A DNA stretch of 64,000 nucleotides, from NCBI RefSeq assembly GCF_947488945.1, contig NZ_CANLBS010000003.1, forward strand, positions 1 through 64,000, given 5' to 3'. Numbering within the stretch: position 1 is the first letter of the stretch; each line of letters starts with the position of its first letter. A model generated the notes under the pieces. It saw nothing but the letters and a program-made list of their open reading frames with translations. It did no database searches and had not been told where the DNA came from. The translations under genes were made by a program, and so were the position numbers. Shown here piece by piece: positions 16,620 to 27,231 of this stretch. This DNA is from an uncultured Streptomyces sp. Its GTDB lineage: Bacteria > Actinomycetota > Actinomycetes > Streptomycetales > Streptomycetaceae.

Positions 16620-17711
16620 GTGACCGATGTGACCGACGGCGTCCTGCACACCCTGTTCCATTCGGATCAGGGGGGCCACGAGCAAGTCGTGATCTGCCAG
16701 GACCGTGCCAGCGGCCTCAAGGCCGTCATCGCCCTCCACTCCACCGCGCTGGGCCCCGCCCTCGGCGGCACCCGCTTCCACCCGTACGCGACCGAGGCCG
16801 AGGCCGTCGCCGACGCGCTCAACCTCTCGCGCGGAATGTCGTACAAGAACGCCCTGGCCGGGCTCGACCACGGCGGCGGCAAGGCCGTCGTGATCGGCGA
16901 CCCGGAACAGTTCGAGGGCGTGCGCAGAACGGAACTCCTGCTCGCCTACGGCCGGTTCGTCGCCTCGCTCGGCGGCCGCTACGTCACCGCGTGCGACGTG
17001 GGCACGTACGTGGCGGACATGGACGTGGTGGCCCGCGAGTGCCGCTGGACCACGGGCCGGTCCCCGGAGAACGGCGGCGCGGGCGACTCGTCGGTGCTCA
17101 CCGCGTTCGGTGTCTTCCAGGGCATGCGGGCCTCGGCCCAGCACCAGTGGGGCGACCCCACGCTGCGCGGACGCAAGGTCGGCGTCGCCGGCGTCGGGAA
17201 GGTCGGCCGCCACCTGGTCGCGCATCTGCTGGCGGACGGCGCGGAGGTCGTGGTCACCGACGTCCGCGAGGAGTCGGTGCGCGGGATCGTCGAGGCGCAT
17301 CCCGAGGTGACGGCGGTCGCCGACACCGACGCGTTGATCCGCGTGCCCGGACTCGACGTCTACGCGCCGTGCGCCCTCGGCGGCGCGCTGAACGACGAGA
17401 GCGTTCCGGCCCTGACCGCGCGGGTGGTGTGCGGGGCGGCCAACAACCAGCTCGCCCACCCCGGCATCGAGAAGGACCTCGCGGACCGCGGAATCCTCTA
17501 CGCGCCGGACTACGTGGTGAACGCCGGCGGTGTCATCCAGGTCGCCGACGAGCTGAACGGGTTCGACTTCGACCGGTGCCGGACCAAGGCCGCGAAGATC
17601 TTCGACACCACGCTGGCCATATTCGCAACAGCGAAGGAGGACGGGATCCCGCCGGCCGCCGCGGCGGACCGGATCGCCGAGCGGAGGATGGCCGAGGCGC
17701 GGAGTCGGTGA
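16620..17711 (+). CDS. vdh: Valine (branched-chain amino acid) dehydrogenase
   Basis: A 363-residue NAD-dependent dehydrogenase converting L-valine, leucine and isoleucine to 2-oxo acids; in Streptomyces it feeds acyl-CoA precursors to polyketide synthesis. Seen: the substrate/catalytic segment GGGKAV with its Lys in [28 protein letters not shown], and a Rossmann motif [17 protein letters not shown] near residue 185. The C-terminal CGAANNQLA and [12 protein letters not shown] are hallmarks of the Glu/Leu/Phe/Val dehydrogenase family. GTG start at 16620. Length and sequence match Streptomyces Vdh. A perfect-looking terminator begins 6 bp after the stop. Confidence 0.95.
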   Translation: MTDVTDGVLHTLFHSDQGGHEQVVICQDRASGLKAVIALHSTALGPALGGTRFHPYATEAEAVADALNLSRGMSYKNALAGLDHGGGKAVVIGDPEQFEGVRRTELLLAYGRFVASLGGRYVTACDVGTYVADMDVVARECRWTTGRSPENGGAGDSSVLTAFGVFQGMRASAQHQWGDPTLRGRKVGVAGVGKVGRHLVAHLLADGAEVVVTDVREESVRGIVEAHPEVTAVADTDALIRVPGLDVYAPCALGGALNDESVPALTARVVCGAANNQLAHPGIEKDLADRGILYAPDYVVNAGGVIQVADELNGFDFDRCRTKAAKIFDTTLAIFATAKEDGIPPAAAADRIAERRMAEARSR

Positions 17712-17716
17712 GCCGT

Positions 17717-17751
17717 CCCCGGGTTCCTCCGCGATCCGGAGGAGCCCGGGG
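17717..17751 (+). terminator. Terminator of vdh
   Basis: A 14-bp stem CCCCGGGTTCCTCC/GGAGGAGCCCGGGG with one T-G pair and a 7-nt loop, 6 bp after the vdh stop. Confidence 0.85.
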
Positions 17752-18024
17752 GGAGCACGCCGGCCGGGGCCGGGAGACATGCCTCACCCCGGTCGGCGGG
17801 TCGGAGGCCGGGAAGAGGTTAAAATCGCAGTTGACCAGCGAGGACGGAGCGCCTCGCCGGTCCTGCACCGGGGCGCAACATGCGGGCGGCGTACCGTAGG
17901 GCCACGGAAGCAGGTACCGTTGAAGCTCTACGGGCGCGGTCTCTCAGCCGAGAGTCCGTCCTGAAACATGAACGCGTGTCAAGACTCTGGGGCCGTCGAG
18001 CCCCGTCACCGAGGGGGTCGAGCC

Positions 18025-18282
18025 ATGGGGCGCGGCCGGGCAAAGGCCAAGCAGACCAAGGTCGCCCGCCAGCTGAAGTACAGCAGCGGCGGGACGGACC
18101 TGTCGCGTCTGGCCAATGAGCTGGGCGCATCGCCTTCGAGTCAACCACCGAACGCCGAGCCGTTCGAGGACGACGACGAGGAAGATGACCCGTACGCACA
18201 GTACGCGGATCTGTACAACGACGACGAGGACGACGACGAGGACGGCCAGTCCGGACCGTCGTCCCAGCGCCGCGGCGCTTGA
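18025..18282 (+). CDS. DUF3073 family small acidic-tailed protein
   Basis: An 85-residue protein with a basic N-terminus (MGRGRAKAKQTKVARQLKYS) followed by GGTDLSRLANEL. The C-terminus is strongly acidic, with runs of Asp/Glu (EDDDEEDDPYAQYADLY and DDEDDDED). This is the DUF3073 pattern found across actinobacteria; the function is unknown. The charge split suggests a nucleic-acid or ribosome-associated factor, but that is speculation. The ATG at 18025 is preceded by GAGGGGG about 9 nt upstream. A terminator follows within 20 bp. Confidence 0.9.
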   Translation: MGRGRAKAKQTKVARQLKYSSGGTDLSRLANELGASPSSQPPNAEPFEDDDEEDDPYAQYADLYNDDEDDDEDGQSGPSSQRRGA

Positions 18283-18300
18283 CCTCGCGCTGACACATTC

Positions 18301-18332
18301 ACCCGGTCCTGGTTCGTCCCGGACCGGGTTTT
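18301..18332 (+). terminator. Terminator of the DUF3073 gene
   Basis: ACCCGGTCC (18301-18309) pairs with GGACCGGGT (18321-18329), followed by TTT. Confidence 0.88.
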
Positions 18333-18395
18333 GTGCTGTCCGGATCCAGCACCTCGGACGCGTGCGGGGGCTTCGTCCCACCGGGCCGGCGATCC

Positions 18396-18437
18396 GTCCG
18401 TCCGGCCGCGGGGGTGCCCCCGCGGTGCCGGACGGAC
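18396..18437 (-). terminator. Terminator of purM
   Basis: An 11-bp stem (GTCCGTCCGGC/GCCGGACGGAC) continues as an 8-bp inner stem (CGCGGGGG/CCCCCGCG) after a 2-nt bulge, 14 bp downstream of the purM stop on the minus strand. Confidence 0.8.
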
Positions 18438-18450
18438 CGGGCCGAAGCGG

Positions 18451-19524
18451 TCAGCGGGCGTAGTCGCCGGTCAGGGCGGCGCCGGTGGCGTGGTCGCCGC
18501 GGTCGGTGATCTCGCCCGCCACCCAGGAGTCGACCCCCCGGTCGGCCAGCGTCGTCAGCGCCACGTCCACGGACTCCGGCGGCACGATCGCGATCATGCC
18601 GACGCCCATGTTCAGCGTCTTCTCCAGCTCCAGGCGCTCGACCCGCCCGGTCCGGCCGACCACGTCGAAGACCGCGCCGGGCGTCCAGGTCGCACGGTCG
18701 ACCGTGGCGTGCAGTCCCTCCGGGACGACGCGGGCCAGGTTGTTGGCGAGGCCGCCGCCGGTGACGTGGCTGAACGCGTGCACGTCGGTGGTGCGGGTGA
18801 GCGCCAGGCAGTCCAGCGAGTAGATCCTGGTGGGTTCCAGCAGTTCCTCGCCGAGCGTCCGCCCGAACTCATCCACCTGGCGGTCCAGCGTCCAGCCGGC
18901 CCGGTCGAAGACGACGTGGCGCACGAGCGAGTACCCGTTGGAGTGAAGCCCGGACGACGCCATGGCGATGACCACGTCACCCTTGCGGATGCGGTGGGCG
19001 CCGAGCAGCCGGTCCGCCTCGACCACACCGGTACCGGCGCCGGCCACGTCGAAGTCGTCGGGGCCGAGCAGGCCCGGATGTTCGGCGGTCTCGCCGCCGA
19101 CGAGGGCGCAGCCGGCCAGCACGCAGCCCTCCGCGATGCCCTTCACGATGGCCGCGACACGCTCGGGGAACACCTTGCCGACGCAGATGTAGTCGGTCAT
19201 GAAGAGCGGTTCGGCGCCGCAGACGACGAGGTCGTCCACGACCATCCCGACCAGGTCGTGGCCGATGGTGTCGTACACGCCCATGCGGCGGGCGAGGTCG
19301 ACCTTGGTGCCGACGCCGTCGGTGGCGGAGGCCAGCAGGGGCCGCTCGTACCGCTTGAGCGCCGAGGCGTCGAAGAGGCCGGCGAAGCCGCCGAGGCCGC
19401 CGAGGCCCGCGACCTCGGGGCGCTGCGTCTTCTTCACCCACTCCTTCATCAGCTCGACCGCGCGGTCGCCCGCGTCGATGTCGACGCCGGCCGCCGCGTA
19501 GGAAGCACCTGTTGTCTCAGACAT
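18451..19524 (-). CDS. purM: Phosphoribosylformylglycinamidine cyclo-ligase (AIR synthetase)
   Basis: A 357-residue PurM converting FGAM plus ATP to AIR, step 5 of purine synthesis. Seen: the N-terminal SYAAAGVDIDAGD, the catalytic/ATP-binding DGVGTKVDLA, VVDDLVVCGAEPLFMTDYI, GCALVGGETAEHPG, ASSGLHSNGYSLVR and VTGGGLANNLARV, which are all PurM/PurL superfamily blocks. It is 60 bp downstream of purF on the same strand, and a terminator follows. The enzyme is a cytoplasmic homodimer. Confidence 0.97.
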   Translation of the reverse strand: MSETTGASYAAAGVDIDAGDRAVELMKEWVKKTQRPEVAGLGGLGGFAGLFDASALKRYERPLLASATDGVGTKVDLARRMGVYDTIGHDLVGMVVDDLVVCGAEPLFMTDYICVGKVFPERVAAIVKGIAEGCVLAGCALVGGETAEHPGLLGPDDFDVAGAGTGVVEADRLLGAHRIRKGDVVIAMASSGLHSNGYSLVRHVVFDRAGWTLDRQVDEFGRTLGEELLEPTRIYSLDCLALTRTTDVHAFSHVTGGGLANNLARVVPEGLHATVDRATWTPGAVFDVVGRTGRVERLELEKTLNMGVGMIAIVPPESVDVALTTLADRGVDSWVAGEITDRGDHATGAALTGDYAR

Positions 19525-19584
19525 GGTCCGGGATCTTTCGTGTGGGAATACGGGGCTGGAGGGGACGGAACCGGTCGGTCCGGA

Positions 19585-21111
19585 TCACGGACGACGCAGC
19601 GCGTCGGACGCCGCGGTCGCGGCGGGACCGGCGGCCAGCTCGGTCTCCAGCAGCTGCTTGCCGAGCAGCTCCGGGTCCGGGAGCTCCATCGGGTATTCGC
19701 CGTCGAAGCAGGCGCGGCAGAGGTTGGGCTTTTCGATCGTCGTCGCCTCGATCATGGAGTCGATCGAGATGTAGGCGAGCGAGTCGGCCCCCATCGAGGT
19801 GGCGATCTCGTCGACCGTCATGCCGTTGGCGATGAGCTCGGCGCGGGTGGCGAAGTCGATCCCGAAGAAGCAGGGCCACTTCACCGGCGGCGAGGAGATC
19901 CGGATGTGGATCTCGGCCGCCCCGGCCTCGCGGAGCATCCGGACCAGTGCGCGCTGGGTGTTGCCGCGGACGATCGAGTCGTCCACCACCACCAGGCGCT
20001 TGCCCTTGATGACTTCCTTGAGCGGGTTCAGCTTGAGGCGGATGCCGAGCTGGCGGATGGTCTGCGAGGGCTGGATGAAGGTCCGGCCGACGTAGGCGTT
20101 CTTGACCAGTCCGGCGCCGAACGGAATGCCGCTGGCCTCCGCGTAGCCGATGGCCGCGGGGGTGCCGGATTCCGGCGTCGCTATGACGAGGTCCGCCTCG
20201 GCGGGGGCCTCGGCGGCGAGCCGCCGGCCCATCTCGACACGGGAGAGGTAGACGTTCCGGCCGGCGATGTCGGTGTCCGGACGCGCCAGGTAGACGTACT
20301 CGAAGACGCAGCCCTTGGGCTTCGCTTCCGCGAAGCGGGAGGTGCGCAGGCCGTTCTCGTCGATGGCGACGAGCTCGCCCGGCTCGATCTCGCGGACGAA
20401 GCTGGCGCCGCAGATGTCGAGAGCGGCGGACTCGGAGGCCACCACCCAGCCACGCTCCAGCCGGCCGAGGACCAGCGGGCGGATGCCCTGCGGGTCGCGG
20501 GCCGCGTAGAGGGTGTGCTCGTCCATGAAGACCAGCGAGAAGGCGCCGCGGACCTGGGGCAGCACCTGGGTGGCGGCCTCCTCGACGGTGAGCGGCTTGC
20601 CCTCGTCGTCGGTCTGGCCGGCCAGCAGCGCGGTCACCAGGTCGGTGTCGTTGGTCGCCGCGACCTGGGTGGCGCGGCCGTCCTTGCGGGGCAGGTCGGC
20701 GACCAGCTCGGCGAGCTGCGCCGTGTTGACCAGGTTGCCGTTGTGTCCGAGGGCGATCGAGCCGTGCGCGGTCGCACGGAACGTCGGCTGCGCGTTCTCC
20801 CACACCGAGGCACCGGTGGTGGAGTAGCGGGCATGACCGACCGCGATATGGCCCTGGAGCGACCCCAGAGACGTTTCGTCGAAGACTTGCGAGACCAGTC
20901 CCATGTCCTTGAAGACCAGGATCTGGGACCCGTTGCTCACTGCGATGCCCGCGGACTCCTGTCCACGGTGCTGCAGGGCATACAGTCCGAAATAGGTGAG
21001 CTTGGCGACCTCTTCGCCGGGAGCCCAGACACCGAAGACGCCGCAAGCGTCCTGGGGTCCTTTCTCGCCGGGGAGCAGGTCGTGGTTGAGTCGTCCATCA
21101 CCACGAGGCAC
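19585..21111 (-). CDS. purF: Amidophosphoribosyltransferase
   Basis: A 508-residue PurF, the committed step of purine synthesis (PRPP plus glutamine to phosphoribosylamine). A propeptide of 22 residues precedes Cys23 (QDACGVFGVW), the N-terminal nucleophile of the glutaminase domain. The PRPP loop is VVVDDSIVRGNTQ. Cysteines in KWPCFFGIDF and LCRACFDGEYP are consistent with the Fe-S-containing Bacillus-type enzyme. The GTG start is at 21109-21111. No Shine-Dalgarno sequence precedes it, and a -10-like TACACT lies only 7 bp upstream, so the mRNA may be leaderless. Confidence 0.96.
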   Translation of the reverse strand: MPRGDGRLNHDLLPGEKGPQDACGVFGVWAPGEEVAKLTYFGLYALQHRGQESAGIAVSNGSQILVFKDMGLVSQVFDETSLGSLQGHIAVGHARYSTTGASVWENAQPTFRATAHGSIALGHNGNLVNTAQLAELVADLPRKDGRATQVAATNDTDLVTALLAGQTDDEGKPLTVEEAATQVLPQVRGAFSLVFMDEHTLYAARDPQGIRPLVLGRLERGWVVASESAALDICGASFVREIEPGELVAIDENGLRTSRFAEAKPKGCVFEYVYLARPDTDIAGRNVYLSRVEMGRRLAAEAPAEADLVIATPESGTPAAIGYAEASGIPFGAGLVKNAYVGRTFIQPSQTIRQLGIRLKLNPLKEVIKGKRLVVVDDSIVRGNTQRALVRMLREAGAAEIHIRISSPPVKWPCFFGIDFATRAELIANGMTVDEIATSMGADSLAYISIDSMIEATTIEKPNLCRACFDGEYPMELPDPELLGKQLLETELAAGPAATAASDALRRP

Positions 21112-21118
21112 GGCACCG

Positions 21119-21147
21119 AGTGTAGGCGAGATCGACCACTGGTCCGA
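21119..21147 (-). promoter_or_regulatory. Candidate leaderless promoter of purF
   Basis: On the minus strand TCGGAC (21142-21147) and TACACT (21119-21124) are 17 bp apart. The expected start site coincides with, or is 1-2 nt before, the purF GTG (21111). The -35 is weak. Confidence 0.4.
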
Positions 21148-21162
21148 ATTGGGTACGGGCCG

Positions 21163-21196
21163 GGCCCACGTCCGGGGAGCGCCCCGGACGTGGGCC
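21163..21196. other. Perfect 15-bp-arm inverted repeat upstream of purF
   Basis: GGCCCACGTCCGGGG (21163-21177), AGCG, CCCCGGACGTGGGCC (21182-21196). It sits about 15 bp upstream of the candidate purF -35, between divergent units. It could be an operator or a terminator-like barrier; there is no T-run on either side. Confidence 0.65.
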
Positions 21197-21234
21197 GGAG
21201 CACCGTCCTGGGGGCCGCTCGCGGGGGCCCGGAC

Positions 21235-21251
21235 GATCACGCATCGTGATC
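21235..21251. promoter_or_regulatory. Operator-like palindrome GATCACG-CAT-CGTGATC
   Basis: A perfect 7-bp inverted repeat with a 3-bp spacer in the purF-sulfatase spacer. It resembles a dimeric repressor site; the regulator is unknown. Confidence 0.45.
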
Positions 21252-21585
21252 CGGACCGGGCGGGCGGAACGTCCCGATCCGCGTTCGACCGGCTCCCTCC
21301 CCGGAGATGCGGCCGATTCCGGCGGTGGGCGCCCCGCCCCCGCGACGGAGCGCGGGCCCGGCCGCCGGTGGCGCTCCGTGAGTCCGCCCGCAAGGTTCCG
21401 CCGGCCGTTCCGACCGGGCGGTCCGTGGTGAGCCTCACATCGTCGCCGCCCGGTTCGGAGCCGTTCGCAGGGCGGTGTCGCCGCACGTCGCGGGGCCGGG
21501 GGCGCTCCCGGCGGGGGTCGGTGCGGGTCCGGGGGCACCGCCGCGTCCGGATCGCGGTCGGCCGTTCCGAGGGGCGAGACGATCG

Positions 21586-21614
21586 TTGACAGGCGCACGA
21601 CTGCTTGGCAGGCT
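21586..21614 (+). promoter_or_regulatory. Promoter for leader peptide and sulfatase
   Basis: TTGACA (21586-21591), 17 bp, CAGGCT (21609-21614): the best vegetative-type promoter in this stretch. Transcription should start about 2-4 nt before the leader peptide ATG (21623). Confidence 0.7.
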
Positions 21615-21622
21615 CCTGGGCC

Positions 21623-21715
21623 ATGCAGCCGCCACGTGATCGTTCGGTCACGCTCGTCGAGCGCCGCCACGTCGATCTGGGACGTGTGTCGAGCGCCATC
21701 TGTCGCTGCCACTGA
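21623..21715 (+). CDS. Short Cys-containing putative leader peptide upstream of the sulfatase
   Basis: A 30-residue reading frame, MQPPRDRSVTLVE then RRHVDLGRVSSAICRCH. The RRHxDLxRVxSAxC pattern followed by Cys/Arg matches the small actinobacterial putative leader peptides that, as I recall, precede sulfur-metabolism genes. They are thought to sense cysteine through ribosome stalling at the terminal Cys codons. The ATG is almost at the predicted transcription start, so it may be leaderless. It lies 324 bp upstream of a sulfatase, which supports a sulfur-supply role. It is too short for standard gene calls; coding potential rests on the motif. Confidence 0.72.
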   Translation: MQPPRDRSVTLVERRHVDLGRVSSAICRCH

Positions 21716-22039
21716 TCCGTTCCGGCCCCGCCGACGGGTCCGCCCACGCGCGCCCATCCCTCTTCGCCGTCCGCCGCCCCGGCCCTCCCGCCCCGTGCCG
21801 TACCCGCACGCCTTCGTGCGCCGGAGCACGCCGGAGCGGGGCGTCCCACGAGGGTCGTACGCGCCGGAGCGAGCCGCGGGCACCCGTGACCGGAGCCGCC
21901 CGGTCTCCCGCGTGGACGCCCCTCCGCACCCGGTGAAGGCGCACGTCCCCGCACACCCTGCACCCGCACGCCCCCGTCCTCCCCCACGCCTCCGTCCGGT
22001 CCGTGCCCCCGCGCGGCCGCCCCCTCGCCAGGAGCCCTC

Positions 22040-23506
22040 ATGCCTGAGTCCTCGCCTTCGCTTTCGAACACAGGTTCGCCCGAGCAGTCCTCCGGCCCGC
22101 TCTCCCGCCGGGCGTTCTCCGCCGCCGTGGGCGCCACCGCCGCCACCGCCGCCGTCGGGCTGTCGGCCGGACAGGCGGCCGCCGCCCCGGCCGGTCCCGC
22201 CGGGACGCCCGAGGGCGAACGGCCCTTCCGTGCGGCCCGGGGCAAGCACTCCAAGCGGCCGAACATCCTGTTCATCCTCGCCGACGACCTCGGCTGGGCC
22301 GACCTCTCCTCCTACGGCGCGCCCCACATCGACACCCCGAACCTGGACGCCCTGGCCAGGGGCGGCGTCCGCTTCACCGACGCGTACTCGGGATCCGCGA
22401 CCTGCTCCCCCACCCGCTTCAGCCTCTACACCGGCCGCTACCCGGGCCGCACCAAGGGCGGGCTCGCCGAGCCGATCGCCGACCGGTCCGTCGGCCTGGA
22501 GCCCACCCACCCGACGCTCGCCTCGCTGCTGCGCACCTCCGGGTACGCGACCGCACTCATCGGCAAGTGGCACTGCGGCTACCTCCCCGACTACAGCCCC
22601 ACCAAGTCCGGTTGGGACGAGTTCTTCGGCAACTTCGGCGGCGCGCTGGAGTACTACTCCAAGCTCGGGCTCGACGGGAGCTACGACCTCTACGAGGGCG
22701 ACGCCGAGTACAAGGACCTGCGCTACTACACCCGCATCCTGACCGAGCGGGCCAGCGAGTACGTCCGGCGCGACCACGACAAGCCGTGGCTGCTGAACCT
22801 CAACTTCACGACGCCGCACTGGCCGTGGATCGCGGACGGCGACGTCGAGGAGAGCGCGGAGGTCGTCCGGAAGATCAAGGCGGGCGGCTTCGGCGGCCTC
22901 TTCCACGCGGACGGCGGCTCGGTCGCGAAGTACAAGCAGATGGTCGAGGACCTCGACCGGTCGGTCGGCGAGGTGCTCAAGGCACTGCGGAAGTCCGGGC
23001 AGGAGGAGAACACCCTGGTCTTCTTCGCCAGTGACAACGGTGGCGAGCGGTTCTCCTACCAGTGGCCGCTGTCCGGCAACAAGAGCTCCCTCCAGGAGGG
23101 CGGCATCCGGGTCCCCGCGCTGCTGCGCTGGCCCGCCCGGATCGACGGCCGCCAGGTCAGCGACCTGCCGGTGTTCACCCCGGACTGGACCGCCACCCTG
23201 CTGGAACTGGCGGGCACCCGCCCCCACCCGGCCTACCCGCTGGACGGCGTCAGCCTCGCCGGATACCTGCTGCGCGGCGAACGGCCCGCGGAGCGCGACC
23301 TGTTCTGGCGGGTGCGCGGGGAGCGGGCGCTGCGCCGCGGCGACTGGAAGTACTACCGCGGCGCCGGCGGCCCCGACCAGCTCTTCGACCTCGCCGAGGA
23401 CCAGCGGGAGCAGGCGAACCGCGCCGCCGCCGAACCGGCCCTGCTGGCCGAGCTGCGGGCCTCGTGGGAGCGGACCGACGCGGAGCTGCTGCCGTACCCG
23501 GCCTGA
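22040..23506 (+). CDS. Exported sulfatase (formylglycine-type)
   Basis: A 488-residue arylsulfatase-family enzyme that releases sulfate from organic sulfate esters outside the cell. The N-terminus has a twin-arginine motif (LSRRAFSAAVGATAATAAVG) and a signal peptide ending near AAAAPAG. Sulfatase blocks: RPNILFILADDLGWADLSSYG (metal-binding Asp pair), CSPTRFSLYTGRYPGR with the CxPxR formylglycine site, GKWHCGY, and SDNGGERFSYQWPLSGNK near the C-terminal metal site. Activation needs formylglycine-generating enzyme. It is preceded by a promoter and a Cys leader peptide, which suggests control by sulfur status. The terminator is shared with the convergent META gene. Confidence 0.93.
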   Translation: MPESSPSLSNTGSPEQSSGPLSRRAFSAAVGATAATAAVGLSAGQAAAAPAGPAGTPEGERPFRAARGKHSKRPNILFILADDLGWADLSSYGAPHIDTPNLDALARGGVRFTDAYSGSATCSPTRFSLYTGRYPGRTKGGLAEPIADRSVGLEPTHPTLASLLRTSGYATALIGKWHCGYLPDYSPTKSGWDEFFGNFGGALEYYSKLGLDGSYDLYEGDAEYKDLRYYTRILTERASEYVRRDHDKPWLLNLNFTTPHWPWIADGDVEESAEVVRKIKAGGFGGLFHADGGSVAKYKQMVEDLDRSVGEVLKALRKSGQEENTLVFFASDNGGERFSYQWPLSGNKSSLQEGGIRVPALLRWPARIDGRQVSDLPVFTPDWTATLLELAGTRPHPAYPLDGVSLAGYLLRGERPAERDLFWRVRGERALRRGDWKYYRGAGGPDQLFDLAEDQREQANRAAAEPALLAELRASWERTDAELLPYPA

Positions 23507-23520
23507 CCGCGGGGCCGGCC

Positions 23521-23556
23521 GCACCCCCGCCCCCGCTCACTCCGGGGCGGGGGTGC
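23521..23556. terminator. Bidirectional terminator between sulfatase and META gene
   Basis: GCACCCCCGCCCC (23521-23533) and GGGGCGGGGGTGC (23544-23556) form a perfect 13-bp stem with a 10-nt loop. It starts 14 bp after the sulfatase stop and overlaps the stop codon of the convergent lipoprotein gene. Confidence 0.85.
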
Positions 23557-24037
23557 CGTCGCCGTCCACGGCCGTCGCCCTCACCCCCGCGCCCCCGCGC
23601 GCGGTGAGGGAGAGGCCGCGGTCCTCGACGGCGTAGGACAGCTCGCCCCGGAGCACCGCGGTCAGGGCGCGTTCCAGCTCCGTCCGGGGGCCGGGACAGA
23701 GCTTGCGGGTGGTGGCGAGCGGGCCGAGGGTGACGGTCGTGCCGGCGATCGTCGCCTCCCCCCGGAAGGTGTTGCAGCCGAGGCTGCCGTGCACCGTCCC
23801 GTCCTCGCCGAAGGTGAGATCCGCCCGGCCCTCGCTGCCCGTCGGCAGCGCCCGGGCGCGGGGGGTCTCGCCGGAGAGCAGGCCGGTCACCTTCCAGACG
23901 GTGCCGGTCAGGGGCGCGCCGGTCCCGGGCGAACCGCCCCCGTCGTCGGCGCCGGTCCCTCCGGAGCCGGTCCGCCCGCCGCAGGCGGTGAGGGCGAGGA
24001 GGGCCAGGAGACTGAGGGTCACACGGTGTCCGTACAT
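23537..24037 (-). CDS. META-domain lipoprotein (HslJ-like)
   Basis: A 166-residue protein with a lipoprotein signal (LSLLALLALTACGG, lipobox LTAC) followed by a Gly/Ser linker. A META domain (DUF306/HslJ) follows: LTGTVWKVTGLLSG, ADLTFGEDGTVHGSLGCNTFRGEATI, LGPLATTRKLCPGP and AVLRGELSYAVEDRGLSLT. META domains are found in heat-inducible and secreted proteins of unclear biochemical role. Located on the outer face of the membrane. Single gene, convergent with the sulfatase. Confidence 0.9.
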   Translation of the reverse strand: MYGHRVTLSLLALLALTACGGRTGSGGTGADDGGGSPGTGAPLTGTVWKVTGLLSGETPRARALPTGSEGRADLTFGEDGTVHGSLGCNTFRGEATIAGTTVTLGPLATTRKLCPGPRTELERALTAVLRGELSYAVEDRGLSLTARGGAGVRATAVDGDGTPAPE

Positions 24038-24088
24038 ACGGCTGTGACGGACCGCGGGGGTGATCCGGTTCCCCGGCGCCGGTGACGT

Positions 24089-24877
24089 TCAGCCGTTCAG
24101 CGGCAGCAGAGCGGAGAGGTCGGCCCGTTCGCCGCTCGCGCCGACGCGGGCGGCTTCCAGCGCGTCCGCCCAGGTGGTCCGCCCGGTGGCCAGTCGCAGC
24201 CAGGTCAGCGGGTCGGTCTCCACGACGTTGGGCGGGGTGCCCCGGGTGTGCTTGGGTCCGCCGACGCACTGGACCACCGCGTACGGCGGCACCCGCACCT
24301 CGACCGAGCCGCCCGGCGCCTTCTCCGCCAGCGCGTCGGCGAACAGCCGGGTCGCGGCGGCAAGCGCCTGCCGGTCGTGGCCGCCGTCCTCACCGGTCGC
24401 GGCGTGCAGGTCGTCGGCGCACAGGACGAGTTCCGCGACGCGCGTGACCAGGAAGTCGTCCAGCCGCATCGTCGATCCGCCGACCGGCACCAACCGGTCG
24501 CCGGGGGCCGGCGCCACCAGGGCGTCGAACCGGGCCGCCCCCTCGGCGAACAGCGCGTCGAGGTCGGCGGCGACGGCGTCGGCGGGGGCCCGGTCCACCG
24601 GTTCCGGCACGAGGAACGGCCACTGGACCAGGGCCAGTGACGCCCGCACGCCGGGCGGCGCCGGCTCCGCCACCAGGTCCGCGGTCCGCCCGAGCACCCC
24701 CGCCAGGTGGACGGCCACGTCCCGCACGGTCCGGCCGGCCGGCCGCGCCGGGGCGTCGAGCCGGTCCGGGGTCAGGGCCCGTACGGCCTCGCGGACCCGG
24801 GCGGACTCGGCGGTCAGGGCGGTGCGGGTGCGGTCGGGGTCGTAGCGGCGGGCGCGCTTGCGGGACTGCGTCGGCAT
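24089..24877 (-). CDS. SCP2/maleylpyruvate-isomerase-type (mycothiol-dependent family) protein
   Basis: A 262-residue soluble protein. The N-terminal half resembles the DinB-like mycothiol maleylpyruvate isomerase domain ([35 protein letters not shown], and a central [19 protein letters not shown]). The C-terminal half resembles a small sterol-carrier-like domain ([42 protein letters not shown]). Members are annotated as sterol carrier family proteins in Streptomyces; the substrate is unknown. It lies just downstream of purL on the same strand but beyond a strong terminator, so it is probably separately transcribed. Confidence 0.8.
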   Translation of the reverse strand: MPTQSRKRARRYDPDRTRTALTAESARVREAVRALTPDRLDAPARPAGRTVRDVAVHLAGVLGRTADLVAEPAPPGVRASLALVQWPFLVPEPVDRAPADAVAADLDALFAEGAARFDALVAPAPGDRLVPVGGSTMRLDDFLVTRVAELVLCADDLHAATGEDGGHDRQALAAATRLFADALAEKAPGGSVEVRVPPYAVVQCVGGPKHTRGTPPNVVETDPLTWLRLATGRTTWADALEAARVGASGERADLSALLPLNG

Positions 24878-24928
24878 GACGGCGAGCCTACGGGGCGGAG
24901 CCGCGCGTCGGGGAGCGCGTACGACGAA

Positions 24929-24960
24929 CGGGCCCCCGCCGGTGTTCCGGCGGGGGCCCG
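24929..24960 (-). terminator. Terminator of the purSQL operon
   Basis: A perfect 14-bp stem (CGGGCCCCCGCCGG/CCGGCGGGGGCCCG) with a 4-nt loop, 21 bp past the purL stop. Confidence 0.9.
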
Positions 24961-24981
24961 TGGTCACGACCGTGGTGCGGC

Positions 24982-27227
<2,246 letters not shown>

Positions 27228-27231
<4 letters not shown>

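Noticed and set aside
18331..21249. 972-codon plus-strand frame opposite purM and purF
   Set aside because: Shadow of two well-supported minus-strand genes; no domain or start context.
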